From NCBI RefSeq assembly GCF_030655665.1, contig NZ_JAUSPQ010000008.1, positions 1-64,000 of the forward strand: a stretch of 64,000 nt of DNA, written 5' to 3'. A program made the translations under genes and the position numbers. Below, one piece after another: positions 18,219-27,403 of the stretch; the first letter of the stretch is position 1; each line of letters begins with the position of its first letter. The notes beneath the pieces were generated by a model. The model did no database searches. It was not told the origin of the DNA and saw nothing but the letters and a program-made list of their open reading frames with translations. This DNA is from Methanocorpusculum sp. (GTDB taxonomy: Archaea > Halobacteriota > Methanomicrobia > Methanomicrobiales > Methanocorpusculaceae).

Positions 18219-19073
18219 ATGGTTACATTCAGTCCTGCGCAGGTTTGCGTGAAAATTGGAATCGCTGGTATATCTAAAACCAGTCTTCCGGCATTGAATA
18301 TGCTGGTTCGTGCGTTTCTTGCCGGCGCCTATGTCGCAATGGGTGCTACGCTTGCAACAGTTAGTTCGACTGACGTCGCAAACTATTTCGGTCCGGGTAT
18401 CTCCCAATTGATCGTCGGTGCGGTTTTCCCGGTTGGGTTAATGCTCGTCGTCTTCACTGGAGCAGAGCTTTTTACCGGTGATGCAATGTTCGCCCCGATG
18501 TCGATGCTTCAGGGTCATATCGGTATCTGGAAACTCGTTTATCTGTGGGTCATCGTTTACATCGGGAATCTTATCGGATCTGTATTCATGGCATTTCTTG
18601 TCAGTTACGGTCCTTATTCCTCGTGGGATGCTGCCGGCGTCGTGACGGTAACGACCTTTGGTCTTCGTGCGATCCAGATTGGGTCCGCCAAAGTTGCCTA
18701 CACAGGAACGATGGGTCTTCTCTCCTGCTTCTTTAAAGGAATTCTTTGTAACTGGCTTGTTTGTCTTGCCTTGTTCCTTGGTCTTGCCGCGGATGATGTG
18801 ATATCTAAGATAGCTGCTCTCTGGTTTCCTATTATGGCTTTTGCGACCTCAGGATTTGAACACTGTGTTGCAAACATGTTCTTCATCCCTGCTGCAATCA
18901 TTACAAACGGCTTTACCGGGAACACCGTCACAAATTTGAACTGGGCGGGTATGTGGACAAACAACATCATCTGGACAACACTTGGCAACATCGTTGGTGC
19001 GGTCGTTTTTATGGCGATCGTCTATTATTATTGTTACAAGTCGGAGATTTGTGCATTGTGTAAAACAGCATAA
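18219..19073 (+). CDS. fdhC: Formate/nitrite transporter family protein, first copy
   Basis: The 284-residue protein has six FNT membrane segments. Signatures are MLVRAFLAGAYVAMGATLA, FTGAELFTGDAMFAPM, the FFKGILCNWLVCLALFLG loop and the pore histidine in SGFEHCVANMFFIPAAI. The family passes formate as a pentameric channel or proton symporter. In Methanomicrobiales such genes (fdhC) feed formate dehydrogenase for methanogenesis. No fdhAB lies beside it here. A close paralogue begins 572 bases after its stop. Confidence 0.95.
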   Translation: MVTFSPAQVCVKIGIAGISKTSLPALNMLVRAFLAGAYVAMGATLATVSSTDVANYFGPGISQLIVGAVFPVGLMLVVFTGAELFTGDAMFAPMSMLQGHIGIWKLVYLWVIVYIGNLIGSVFMAFLVSYGPYSSWDAAGVVTVTTFGLRAIQIGSAKVAYTGTMGLLSCFFKGILCNWLVCLALFLGLAADDVISKIAALWFPIMAFATSGFEHCVANMFFIPAAIITNGFTGNTVTNLNWAGMWTNNIIWTTLGNIVGAVVFMAIVYYYCYKSEICALCKTA

Positions 19074-19645
19074 GATACGGTCAGCGTACTACACAATATC
19101 TTATCCAAACTATCTTTTTTTCTATCAATCATGTATGATGTCTGTCCCTTCCGACCAAACATATTCTTATCATTAACGATTTAGTGATCTGATGATAAAT
19201 AATAGGCATAAATATCAGTTTTGTCCTATATCTTCCCTTTATTGAAAGGTCATATTTCGAGTACTTTTCCTAAAGGGCTGAGACCTGAGTGATGCTCAAT
19301 TATTTTGGATAAATTGATGATTTTTTGTGAAAATATCTTACATTATTTGTGTATTTGTTGAAGCAATCTCGTTGTACATTATATAGTTTATGTTTCGATC
19401 TTATTATTAGCGCTTACGTATTTTTCGCCTATCTCCGCGCATTCAAGAAAACAGGGTAAGTTAATAATTTTTGATTAATTAATTAAAATAATACATGGTG
19501 GTTAGTTAATCAATATCTTAATACTCACTCAGAAATTATCACGAATCATCATGTCAATTGGTATGATTTAAATAGAAACTACTCCAATCAGAAAATAACG
19601 CAACCCGGTAGGGTATTTCCCGACCGGATTGTGAGGTGTTTATTT
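19074..19645. other. Long AT-rich spacer between the two formate transporter genes
   Basis: This is 572 bases without a convincing gene. It contains a T-rich run after the first transporter (CTATCTTTTTTTC), several AT-rich promoter-like blocks (near 19370-19400 and 19455-19500, including TTGATTAATTAATTAAA), and a hairpin next to the second gene. The length suggests a long leader or a heavily regulated promoter for the second copy. Confidence 0.55.
19605..19627 (+). promoter_or_regulatory. Hairpin in the leader of the second formate transporter
   Basis: CCGGT-A-GGG-TATTT-CCC-G-ACCGG folds as an 8-bp stem with one A-G mismatch and a 5-base loop. It ends 18 bases before the ATG, close to the ribosome-binding GTGAGGTG. 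It stands out as GC-rich within an AT-rich leader, and the first copy lacks it. It could affect translation or mark a processing site. Confidence 0.45.
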
Positions 19646-20500
19646 ATGGTCACATTCAGTCCGGCGCAGGTATGCGTCACAATTGGAAAGGCCGGCAAAA
19701 CAAAATGCAACCTTCCAGCATTCAATATGCTGGTTCGTGCGTTTCTTGCTGGTGCATATATTGCAATGGGTGCTGCCCTTGCAACAGTTGGATCAACCGG
19801 AGTCTCCGCAGTATTCGGTGCAGGTATCAGCCAGGTCGTTACCGGTGCTCTTTTCCCGATCGGTTTAATTATCATCGTCTTAACCGGTGCAGAACTCTTT
19901 ACCGGCGATGCAATGTTTGCCCCAATGGCAGTCCTTCAGGGTCATGTTGGCATTGGCAGACTTGCTTATCTCTGGATTGTTGTTTACATTGGTAACCTTA
20001 TTGGATCCCTCTTCATGGCATTCCTCATGTCCTATGGTCCATATACCTCATGGAGCGCAGCAGGTGTTGCAACTGTAACTGCCTTTGGTCTCCGTGCAAT
20101 TGCCATTGGAACCGCTAAAGTCTCCTACACTGGAGCAATGGGTATTCTTTCCTGCTTCTTCAAAGCTATCCTTTGTAACTGGCTCGTCTGCCTGGCACTC
20201 TTCCTTGGCCTCGCAGCTGATGATGTAATCGGCAAGATCGTTGCTATCTGGTTCCCGATCATGGCTTTCGTTGCCTCTGGATTTGAACACTGTGTTGCAA
20301 ACATGTACTTCATCCCAGCCGCAATCATTACAAACGGATTCACTGGAAACACTGTCGCAGGTCTTGACTGGGTCGGCATGTGGACGAACAACATTATCTG
20401 GGCAACCCTTGGTAACATTGTTGGTGCTGTCATCTTCATGGCAATCGTCTACTACTACTGCTACAAGTCAGAAATCTGTGCACTTTGTGAAACTAAATAA
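19646..20500 (+). CDS. fdhC: Formate/nitrite transporter family protein, second copy
   Basis: The 284-residue protein, starting at ATG 19646 after GTGAGGTG, is collinear with the first copy and matches it over nearly all residues, including FEHCVANMYFIPAAI and NWLVCLALFLG. An upstream GTG at 19631 would add five residues not seen in the first copy. The coding sequence is strongly biased to a narrower codon set (GCA, GTT, CTT, ATC, AAC) than the first copy, which usually marks high expression. With its long leader and hairpin it is probably the main, separately regulated formate importer (inference). Confidence 0.95.
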   Translation: MVTFSPAQVCVTIGKAGKTKCNLPAFNMLVRAFLAGAYIAMGAALATVGSTGVSAVFGAGISQVVTGALFPIGLIIIVLTGAELFTGDAMFAPMAVLQGHVGIGRLAYLWIVVYIGNLIGSLFMAFLMSYGPYTSWSAAGVATVTAFGLRAIAIGTAKVSYTGAMGILSCFFKAILCNWLVCLALFLGLAADDVIGKIVAIWFPIMAFVASGFEHCVANMYFIPAAIITNGFTGNTVAGLDWVGMWTNNIIWATLGNIVGAVIFMAIVYYYCYKSEICALCETK

Positions 20501-20622
20501 GATAAGCCCGGCGTATTAACTGCGCCTCTTATCTAAACCATCTCTTTCTTTTTTTCTGTGTTGCAAGACATGCATATATTTAACCTAAGAAATATCACTA
20601 TCACTAAAGACCGGTGTCTCTC

Positions 20623-21186
20623 ATGAAAATAAAAGGCGTAAAAATCAGCTTGGCCCCTATGCACTATATTGTTGTCATATTTTTCCTCGCACTCTTTGTC
20701 TGGTCATTTTTCGCAACTGGCGACAACATGTTTCTCTACTGGGGAATTCCGCTCTCTCTATGTTTGTTTGTGATCCCCCTGGTGAACAGTTACAGTGTCG
20801 GCAAGCAGTATATCAAACTTCTCCCAGAATACGAAGCTGAATCAAAACCCTGTAGGATAAAACAGATCGGTCGCACGATGGAGGGCAAGGCAGTCCGTGT
20901 TGAAGGTGTTGTTCAGGGTTTGAAGGGTAAATTCATCAACCGTCCGGGCTATAAAATCTTTGACGGATCCGGAACGGTCGTTGCCCAGCGTTCATCCCCG
21001 CTGGATATTGATATTCGCGTAGGGGACAGCATTGAAGTCGTTGGTATGGTCGTCAAACGATATGCCTTTGTAGGAGATTATGTCGTTCACGCAATAGGTG
21101 TGAAAAAAATTGATACGGTAACTCCTTTGGATATGGATGAGGCTCTCGTCTCTTCAGACACCATGAAAATCAAAAAATATCATTAA
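20623..21186 (+). CDS. Membrane-anchored OB-fold-like protein
   Basis: The 187-residue protein starts at ATG 20623. Two hydrophobic helices (about residues 12-32 and 35-55) are followed by a soluble domain with the pattern GRTMEGKAVRVEGVVQGLKGKFINRPGYKIFDGSGTVVAQ and RVGDSIEVVGMVVKRYAFVGDYVVHAIGVKK. That pattern resembles a nucleic-acid or NfeD-type OB barrel. The barrel would lie on one face of the membrane, probably the inside. No family name is secure. It stands alone between the transporters and the reductase. Confidence 0.65.
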   Translation: MKIKGVKISLAPMHYIVVIFFLALFVWSFFATGDNMFLYWGIPLSLCLFVIPLVNSYSVGKQYIKLLPEYEAESKPCRIKQIGRTMEGKAVRVEGVVQGLKGKFINRPGYKIFDGSGTVVAQRSSPLDIDIRVGDSIEVVGMVVKRYAFVGDYVVHAIGVKKIDTVTPLDMDEALVSSDTMKIKKYH

Positions 21187-21258
21187 CTCTCTTTTCCGTA
21201 CAGAGTTTTTTCTATCCAGAACCAATAGTTTTAATCCTTAGAAATCAGACTCATTGCT

Positions 21259-22452
21259 ATGTTACATGAAGTGGTTGTGTACTCGCTTTCGGGTTGTCCT
21301 CACTGTAAAGCATTGAAAACGTTCCTTGATAATGACAATATACCCTACACCAATATTGATGTGGGTGAGGATCAAAAGGCCGCAGCTGAAATGATCAAGA
21401 TATCCGGTCAGCGAGGTGTTCCGGTAACGGTCATCGACGGTGAAAAGATCGTTGTAGGCGATGACCTGAAAAAAGTCATGGAATATCTTGGTGCTCCGGT
21501 GGCGGTGAAGAAGACGCCGGATGTTTCTCCAAATCACGATCTGGTGGTGATCGGTGCAGGAGCAGCAGGTCTTTCGGCTGCCATGTACGGCGCCCGAAAA
21601 GGGATGGATATGATCGTGATAACCGGAGCGATAGGCGGAATGGTGAGCCAGAGTTATGTCGTAGAAAACTATCCTGGCGTTCCGGATGTCTCCGGAGAAG
21701 AGCTGATGAAAAAAATCTATGATCATACGGTACAATCTGGAGGGATCTTTGTTGAGGATGTAGTGACTGGCATTTCCAAGATCGACGATATCTTTTCTAT
21801 CGAGACACTCAACGGGGGTCCTTACACTGCAAAGGCAGTCATAGCGGCTACTGGGAGGTCTCCACGTCTCTCCGGAGCGAAAGGTGAGACTGAGTATCTT
21901 GGGAAAGGTGTTGCGATCTGTACGACCTGTGACGGCCCGTTGTACAAAAATAAAGTTGTCGGGATCCTTGGCGGGGGGAACACCGCAGTTGACATGGCAA
22001 TCGAACTGAGTGACATTGCATCAACGATCCATCTCATCGTTCGCAGTCATCTTAAGGCAGACAAGGTGCTGATCGATCGGCTCAAAACAAAGAAGAACGT
22101 GGTTCTGCATAAGGGATCTACCATATCGGAGTTTGGGGGCGGTCAGTTTCTTGAGTATGTGGTTTTGAAAAAAACCGGCGGCGTATCTGCCCTTCTTGGA
22201 AAAGCTGAAGAAAAACTTCCAGTTGACGGCGTCTTCCTTGGGATCGGTCTTGATCCAAACACCTCGATCTTCGAAGGCTTTGCAGCCATGAATCCGAATA
22301 AAGAAATCATTGTTGATGTCGACTGCACTACGAATGTTCCCGGATTTTTCGCTGCCGGGGATGCGACCTCCATCAAAGCAAAACAGATCGCAACATCCGT
22401 TGGCGAAGGAATAAAAGCTCTTCTGTCGGCATATGACTATCTGCGAAGATAA
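21259..22452 (+). CDS. Glutaredoxin-like domain fused to thioredoxin reductase-like flavoprotein
   Basis: The 397-residue fusion has a glutaredoxin fold at residues 1-80 with CPHC active site (YSLSGCPHCKALK) and cis-proline loop GVPVTV. It is joined to a full TrxR: FAD site GAGAAGLSAA, redox pair in CTTCDGPLY, pyridine-nucleotide fold GGGNTAVDMA, and FAD site 2 FAAGDAT. The usual NADPH-selecting HRRxxxR segment reads VRSHLKADKV, lacking the arginine pair. A different donor such as NADH or F420H2 is therefore possible (inference). The product can pass electrons from flavin to its own dithiol domain, as in AhpF. Its final target is not known. Confidence 0.9.
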   Translation: MLHEVVVYSLSGCPHCKALKTFLDNDNIPYTNIDVGEDQKAAAEMIKISGQRGVPVTVIDGEKIVVGDDLKKVMEYLGAPVAVKKTPDVSPNHDLVVIGAGAAGLSAAMYGARKGMDMIVITGAIGGMVSQSYVVENYPGVPDVSGEELMKKIYDHTVQSGGIFVEDVVTGISKIDDIFSIETLNGGPYTAKAVIAATGRSPRLSGAKGETEYLGKGVAICTTCDGPLYKNKVVGILGGGNTAVDMAIELSDIASTIHLIVRSHLKADKVLIDRLKTKKNVVLHKGSTISEFGGGQFLEYVVLKKTGGVSALLGKAEEKLPVDGVFLGIGLDPNTSIFEGFAAMNPNKEIIVDVDCTTNVPGFFAAGDATSIKAKQIATSVGEGIKALLSAYDYLRR

Positions 22453-22500
22453 CTCTCTATTTTTTTCAAAAAATTCGGCACGTAACTAAATCAATGAAGT
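22453..22500. terminator. T-rich region after the thioredoxin reductase fusion
   Basis: CTCTCTATTTTTTTC directly follows the stop and would terminate the plus-strand transcript before the convergent ndk gene. Confidence 0.45.
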
Positions 22501-22581
22501 GGGTGCCCCCTTCTTTCATCAAAGCATTGATCACATTACCGCAAAAAAGATTGGTTGAGAATATTTCTCAAATATATGGCA

Positions 22582-23031
22582 TTACTCGTAAAGTTCGGAC
22601 TCGTCGATCTTAGTATAAGAGACAAGTTCGGTCGGAGTAAAGTGAATGCCGATCTCACGGGCAGCACTCTCGGGAGAGTCTGCTGCATGGATGACATTTT
22701 TGCCGATGGACAGAGCATAATCTCCACGGATAGTTCCGGGGTTAGCTTCTGTCGGGTTGGTTGCACCGTTCATTTTCCGAACCGTTGCAACAACATTGTC
22801 ACCTTCGAGGACAAAGCGGAAGACCGGTCCACCCGTAATGTATGCTTTCATGCTTGGGTAAAACGATTTTGCGAGGTGTTCCTCATAGTGCTTGTCAACA
22901 ATAGATTCTGCAAGAACGCCGAATTTTCCGGCGACAATTTTGAATCCCTTGTTTTCAAAGCGTGACAGAATCTCGCCGACAAGTCCACGCTGGACGCCGT
23001 CGGGTTTGATCATCACAAAGGTGCGTTCCAT
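22582..23031 (-). CDS. ndk: Nucleoside diphosphate kinase
   Basis: The 149-residue protein has the NDK signature [20 protein letters not shown], with catalytic histidine in NVIHAADS, and begins [21 protein letters not shown]. It equilibrates nucleoside di- and triphosphates. It is the last gene of the L7Ae-S28e-L24e-ndk cluster, eight bases after L24e. In many archaea infB follows ndk, but here infB is at 3.1 kb. Confidence 0.98.
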   Translation of the reverse strand: MERTFVMIKPDGVQRGLVGEILSRFENKGFKIVAGKFGVLAESIVDKHYEEHLAKSFYPSMKAYITGGPVFRFVLEGDNVVATVRKMNGATNPTEANPGTIRGDYALSIGKNVIHAADSPESAAREIGIHFTPTELVSYTKIDESELYE

Positions 23032-23039
23032 AGATTAAA

Positions 23040-23240
23040 TCACTCCTTACCGCGTGCCTTGCGACCTGCTGCGGTCCAGGCTACACGTCTGGGGATTCTG
23101 CCGAGTTTATAGTTGCTCTGGCATTTGGATGAGCAGAAATAGAAAACTGCACCATCTTTTCTAACAAAGAGCTTCCCGGTTCCGGGTTCAAGCTGCTTTC
23201 CACAGTAACTGCAGGTATATGTATCCACCATTTTACTCAC
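23040..23240 (-). CDS. rpl24e: 50S ribosomal protein L24e
   Basis: The 66-residue zinc-ribbon protein has two cysteine pairs (TCSYCGK and FCSSKC) and the conserved RPRRVAWT-like segment [13 protein letters not shown]. Length agrees with archaeal L24e. Its start overlaps the S28e stop by four bases. Confidence 0.97.
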   Translation of the reverse strand: MSKMVDTYTCSYCGKQLEPGTGKLFVRKDGAVFYFCSSKCQSNYKLGRIPRRVAWTAAGRKARGKE

Positions 23241-23446
23241 CGTCTGGAAAGTTTCTTTGCTTCGCGTTCCGTTTCAAGGAGCATCAGAATGTCACCCTCA
23301 CGGATAGGTCCGAAAGTGTTACGGGTAATGATACGCCCCTTGTTCGAGCCATCAAGGACACGGCATTTGATCTGGGATGCCTCTCCGTGCATACCCGTAA
23401 GGCCGATGACCTCAATAACTTCTGCTGGCGTTGCATCATCAGGCAT
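23237..23446 (-). CDS. rps28e: 30S ribosomal protein S28e
   Basis: The 69-residue OB-fold protein carries the family core [34 protein letters not shown]. It lies four bases after L7Ae and overlaps L24e, the standard archaeal order. Confidence 0.97.
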   Translation of the reverse strand: MPDDATPAEVIEVIGLTGMHGEASQIKCRVLDGSNKGRIITRNTFGPIREGDILMLLETEREAKKLSRR

Positions 23447-23450
23447 GGAA

Positions 23451-23819
23451 TTATCCTCTCAGTGCCTTGATCTGACCGGCAAGATCTCCTACGAGCTCTT
23501 TGCCTTTGCCGACTTTAACGATTGCTACTGCAGTGCATCCGACGTCAAGGCCGCATGCGGCTCCGATGTCTGCCTGCTTGTTGATGAAAACGAACGGAAT
23601 TTCCTTCTCGTCTGCAAGTCCGGGGATGTGCATGACGATCTCTTCGGGTGTAACATCTGCGCCGATTAAGACGAGAGCTGCAATTCCACGCTCGACGGCC
23701 TTAGTTGCCTCGTTTGCGCCTTTCTTAATCTTTCCGGTGTCACGTGCAAGCTCAAGAGCTTCAAGTGCTTTGTTCTGAAGTTCTTCGGGAACTTCAAACT
23801 TCTGGTAAATCTTTGCCAT
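23451..23819 (-). CDS. rpl7ae: 50S ribosomal protein L7Ae
   Basis: The 122-residue protein binds kink-turn RNA in the large subunit, in box C/D and H/ACA RNPs and in archaeal RNase P. Recognition motifs include the basic [14 protein letters not shown] loop, [18 protein letters not shown] and the AACGLDVGC segment. It heads the ribosomal cluster. Its leader contains a hairpin flanked by GA dinucleotides that could itself be a kink-turn (separate entry). Gar1, SRP19 and RNase P subunits elsewhere in the window are functional relatives. Confidence 0.97.
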   Translation of the reverse strand: MAKIYQKFEVPEELQNKALEALELARDTGKIKKGANEATKAVERGIAALVLIGADVTPEEIVMHIPGLADEKEIPFVFINKQADIGAACGLDVGCTAVAIVKVGKGKELVGDLAGQIKALRG

Positions 23820-24233
23820 AATTACTCACTTCACTCGAGAGGTTTTACCCTCTGTCATCGCTCATCAGCGGTCATACTGGTAGGTACAAAACAGTCTCAG
23901 GAAAATCCCGATTTGTTCCCCCCGTACGGGGTAACCGATGCTGGCGTAACTATATTTATGGGTTTGAATTTGAGATAAAGATATGGATGAACGTCAGGAA
24001 TCAATGCGTAACGTTGACTGGGATATGTTCTGTCTTCTCTAGTAAGAATGACGTTATACTCCCTCATTATGTCGGGATAAATATCGCTTAGGGGGAGGTG
24101 TTGGCTATTTTATCCTGAATCCTGTCGTTACCTATTTTTGGAATTCGGGTCTCCGGATTTTTGAAGGAAGAAGATTTACCGATCTCCATCTCAGGACCCG
24201 CGCTCAATGTCCGGCGAATGAGAGGCATCTGTA
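23820..24233. other. Intergenic region upstream of L7Ae, with possible small ORF
   Basis: This 414-base gap lies between L7Ae and the DUF2298 gene, which reads toward it. A TATA-like TATATTTATG at 23951-23960 is followed 23 bases later by a 19-codon ORF on the plus strand (23983-24042, beginning MDERQESMRNVDW). The distance fits a leaderless transcript, but so short an ORF could be chance. The GC-rich CCCCCCGTACGGGG at 23921-23934 can form a short hairpin. The remainder up to 24233 holds nothing I recognise. Confidence 0.4.
23822..23872 (-). promoter_or_regulatory. Possible kink-turn in the L7Ae leader
   Basis: Read on the minus strand, the leader contains AGAGG-GTAAAA-CCTCT as a stem-loop. 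GATGAC precedes the 5' arm and CGAG follows the 3' arm, so tandem G-A pairs next to a C-C mismatch could form, the layout of a kink-turn. The outer helix is only one or two pairs. L7Ae autoregulation through leader kink-turns is known in some archaea; its presence here is inferred. Confidence 0.3.
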
Positions 24234-26243
24234 TTACCTGATTCGGTAGATATCCACACCGTCTGCTGAAAATACATTCACGAGATCTTCCAGAGGGAGG
24301 TTAATTGTGTACATCTCCTGTTCCACTTCTCCGACAAATAGGTACGTTGCTCCATACTTCTTCATCAGATTGATCGTTTTCCCCGGATCCTCATAGATCG
24401 CACGTACATCCGCCATCCTTGTGGAAACATCCCCTATACCTGTCCTCCATCCAACTTCATGTCCGGTCCATCCGATGATCGTGGATAAACCGGTCATTGC
24501 TGAGACCCTGGATCCGTAGGTGTACGATGTTCCTGCCGCTTCGACTACTATAATCGATGGATCTGCTATACCCTGCAGGTATTCTATTCCCTGATAGTCA
24601 GCAGGATGTGATACTGCAAGCCATGCTTCTCCATTCAGCGTCCCTCCTGGATAGCCAAGATTGATACCCCCTACAACAAAGATCCCTGCAAGACAGATGA
24701 ACACCACACATACTGCTGCCCATACCTTTTTGGGATTTACAGCAGAAAACCGATCCCGGAACCAGTTTCCAAGAATCAGCAGTGATGAGACCCCAAGGAA
24801 GAACCAGGCGCAAAATCCGAATTTGAAGACGGTGTTCATCCGATAGTATGTATCACCCATGTAATCCTTGAGATAGAATATTTCGAGAAACACCAGGATA
24901 GCAAGTCCGATCACGCCGAAGATGATCTCCGGCAGCCACTCCTTCTTTGCGAGGAACAGGATTATGCAGAAGAGGGCCACTCCTAACGACGCATAACCTA
25001 CCAGCCCAAGTATGATCGGGAGTGCGATCAGCCAGGGATATTTTTTCAGAACAGATATTCCATAGATGATAAAAATCACGAGGAAAAACAGATAAACCCC
25101 GAGAAATTCAATGATGGGAGATGGTGTTGTTACAAGGAAAAATCCCTCAATACTTGATCCGCCAGTTGTAAGCATCTGATATAAATATGGAGCATAGGCC
25201 AGAATGGAAAGTATCGGCACAAGTACAAACGGCAGAAGTTTACGAACCTGATGCCGGTCGAATCTCCACCATACCATAAACGCAACGACGAGATATACGC
25301 CGGCGTAGATTATCACATCCCATGAGTTCATAGCCGGCATTGTGCCAAGAGATAGAGAGAGAAGCCCGATCAGAAGATATTTTCCCCAGCCCTTCAGATA
25401 CTGCCATCTGGTTATCATCACTGCAAGCAGGCAGATAAACAACAGCTGATTAAAACACGCGAGAAGATGTGCATGAGGATCGCCCCATAAAAAGGAGAAT
25501 AGAGGGTATTCATTGATCGTTGTTCCTTCACCGATCACCCGGGTTGATGCCCACCAGGCATCAATGGCTCCTCGCCCGGTGATCGCATACCAGATCAATG
25601 CTGCATTCGGTATGATCAAAACCAGCATTGGGAGCCACTGATGGCGTTTGAGAAGCAGGACTCCGATCGCATAGGCCGACACTGCAGCCAGGGCAAACAC
25701 GGTCGGGAGCATTAGATTGAAGACCACGGAGCTTGTTCCCAGAGCGAGGATTCCGAGAATTCCCATCATCCAGTGTCCGAGATAATAGTAGATGTTGAGT
25801 GTTTCCCCTGCAAACCACGGATCAAACGGTGTGACTGTTGGATTAAGCATTATGCTTCCGAGGAATGCCGCATCCATGAATTTCTCGCCTGACGGGATGA
25901 TTCCCGGAGAGAACCACCGAACGATGAGGAGTAATGCAAATGCAGCAAGGAACATCAGATCCCAGAGAATCTGATTTTTTAAATCGGCCAGTTCATACTG
26001 CTTTTTGTAGAGAGCAAATCCTCCAAGCAAGGCGAAAAGTATCAAAACGAGCTGGACAGGCAGATCTATCAGAGCAAGATACCATGATCCGATCGTTAAT
26101 AGAAGAATCCCAATGGGGTATGCAAGTCCGTAAGAAATCGTTCCAAGTGCCGGTTTGAGATACGGATAAATTGTGATCTGGCAGAATTTTATGACGATGA
26201 GCCAAAGGAGGACAGTGAGTATCTGGGATTCGATTGAGATCAT
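24234..26243 (-). CDS. DUF2298 (YYY) polytopic membrane protein
   Basis: The 669-residue protein has many hydrophobic helices and the hallmark segments of DUF2298: the YYLGHW-type IYYYLGHWMMG, the NEYPLFSFLWGDPHAHLLACFNQL loop, and YYRMNTVFKFGFCAWFFLG near the end. A soluble C-terminal part resembles the extracytoplasmic portion of glycosyltransferase GT-C proteins. The family occurs in Chloroflexi and archaea and is suspected to be a GT-C-like enzyme, unproven. Here it precedes a glycan/lipid gene group, supporting a surface-glycosylation role. Confidence 0.85.
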   Translation of the reverse strand: MISIESQILTVLLWLIVIKFCQITIYPYLKPALGTISYGLAYPIGILLLTIGSWYLALIDLPVQLVLILFALLGGFALYKKQYELADLKNQILWDLMFLAAFALLLIVRWFSPGIIPSGEKFMDAAFLGSIMLNPTVTPFDPWFAGETLNIYYYLGHWMMGILGILALGTSSVVFNLMLPTVFALAAVSAYAIGVLLLKRHQWLPMLVLIIPNAALIWYAITGRGAIDAWWASTRVIGEGTTINEYPLFSFLWGDPHAHLLACFNQLLFICLLAVMITRWQYLKGWGKYLLIGLLSLSLGTMPAMNSWDVIIYAGVYLVVAFMVWWRFDRHQVRKLLPFVLVPILSILAYAPYLYQMLTTGGSSIEGFFLVTTPSPIIEFLGVYLFFLVIFIIYGISVLKKYPWLIALPIILGLVGYASLGVALFCIILFLAKKEWLPEIIFGVIGLAILVFLEIFYLKDYMGDTYYRMNTVFKFGFCAWFFLGVSSLLILGNWFRDRFSAVNPKKVWAAVCVVFICLAGIFVVGGINLGYPGGTLNGEAWLAVSHPADYQGIEYLQGIADPSIIVVEAAGTSYTYGSRVSAMTGLSTIIGWTGHEVGWRTGIGDVSTRMADVRAIYEDPGKTINLMKKYGATYLFVGEVEQEMYTINLPLEDLVNVFSADGVDIYRIR

Positions 26244-26373
26244 GGTAGACCAGGCTGCTTATGGGATGTGCTGTAAATTTGTTCTTTCATCTCTGATAAA
26301 TACCGCCGCCGTCTGAGGAATTTATCCTGATTCCGGCAACAGTCCCGTGTGTTCATCTTTACATCTCTCACAG

Positions 26374-27330
26374 TCAGACAGCATAGATCACTGTCTCGCA
26401 TGGCCACCAGGGATATGGCGAGTACTGCCGGAGATAAAGGGTATATTCTTCATCATATTCTCTGATGAGTTTTGGGATCTCCCAGAGATCGTCTGGTTTA
26501 TGATACACGCAAACGGCGAGTTTTGGATGATCTGAGGTGATGTGATTTTTTGCCCCTTCAAGTGCATCCCGCTCGAAACCTTCGATATCCATTTTTATGA
26601 ATGAAACGGGTTCTAAGATATCCTCATCAAGTGAGACCATCTGTATGGCGGTAGATCCTGTTGCGCTTATGTGTGAATCCTCAGCCTCGGATGCATTGAA
26701 GGATACTGTTTCGTTCTCTTTACCTATACAGCAGTTCCTGAAAACGATCTTGTCGAGAACATCTTTTTGCCAGCTGGAAAAATAATCAACTGCAATGGCG
26801 TAGTTTTTCGGGTCGGGCTCATAGAAGTATGTCCTCGAAAAATCCCCTACACTGTTGATGAACATCTCCGTGACATCTCCGCGGTATCCCCCGCAGTTGA
26901 CAAATACCTCCTGATCATTCAGTGATACGATTTTTTTATCGAAATATTGTTTGAAGGCGAAGTCGCCCTCCCGATGGTATGTTTTAATATCCTCTGTTAA
27001 CCGGTACTGGAGCATAGAGATTAGCGTCCTGCGGGATTTGTCATCTGCGAGCAGATCGTAAAGTACCCGGTATTCTTTCTCGTGAGTAAATATCCCGTCA
27101 CGTGCTTCCTGCCAGAATTTCTTCAAAGGTGTATCAACAAATCTTCGGTCCATGCGGTATTTCGTTACGAGCGGGGCACAGAGGGAGACCATAAATTTTT
27201 GCGCATGAGGATTTTTAGGGAACTGGATATCACGTATCTGTTCTTCGAGAAGATCGGCGTTTTTTGTTTTTTTAACTGCGGGATGTATACAGCTGTAAAA
27301 CTCATCTATCGTCATATCTTTAGAGAACAT
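26374..27330 (-). CDS. FkbM-family methyltransferase
   Basis: The 318-residue protein has a helical N-terminal third and then the SAM-dependent FkbM domain: FVNCGGYRGDVTEMF (SAM loop), FYEPDPKNYAIA, and SFIKMDIEGFERDALEGA, which is the family hallmark. Such enzymes O-methylate sugars in surface glycans. It sits between the DUF2298 gene and the flippase-like gene on the same strand, so sugar methylation of a surface glycan is the likely role (inference). Confidence 0.88.
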   Translation of the reverse strand: MFSKDMTIDEFYSCIHPAVKKTKNADLLEEQIRDIQFPKNPHAQKFMVSLCAPLVTKYRMDRRFVDTPLKKFWQEARDGIFTHEKEYRVLYDLLADDKSRRTLISMLQYRLTEDIKTYHREGDFAFKQYFDKKIVSLNDQEVFVNCGGYRGDVTEMFINSVGDFSRTYFYEPDPKNYAIAVDYFSSWQKDVLDKIVFRNCCIGKENETVSFNASEAEDSHISATGSTAIQMVSLDEDILEPVSFIKMDIEGFERDALEGAKNHITSDHPKLAVCVYHKPDDLWEIPKLIREYDEEYTLYLRQYSPYPWWPCETVIYAV

Positions 27331-27403
27331 ATATCACACACTTTTCCTGTTGTTTATCATTCGGAGTAACCATAAATATCTTTTCTGTTTCGTGGACATA
27401 ATT

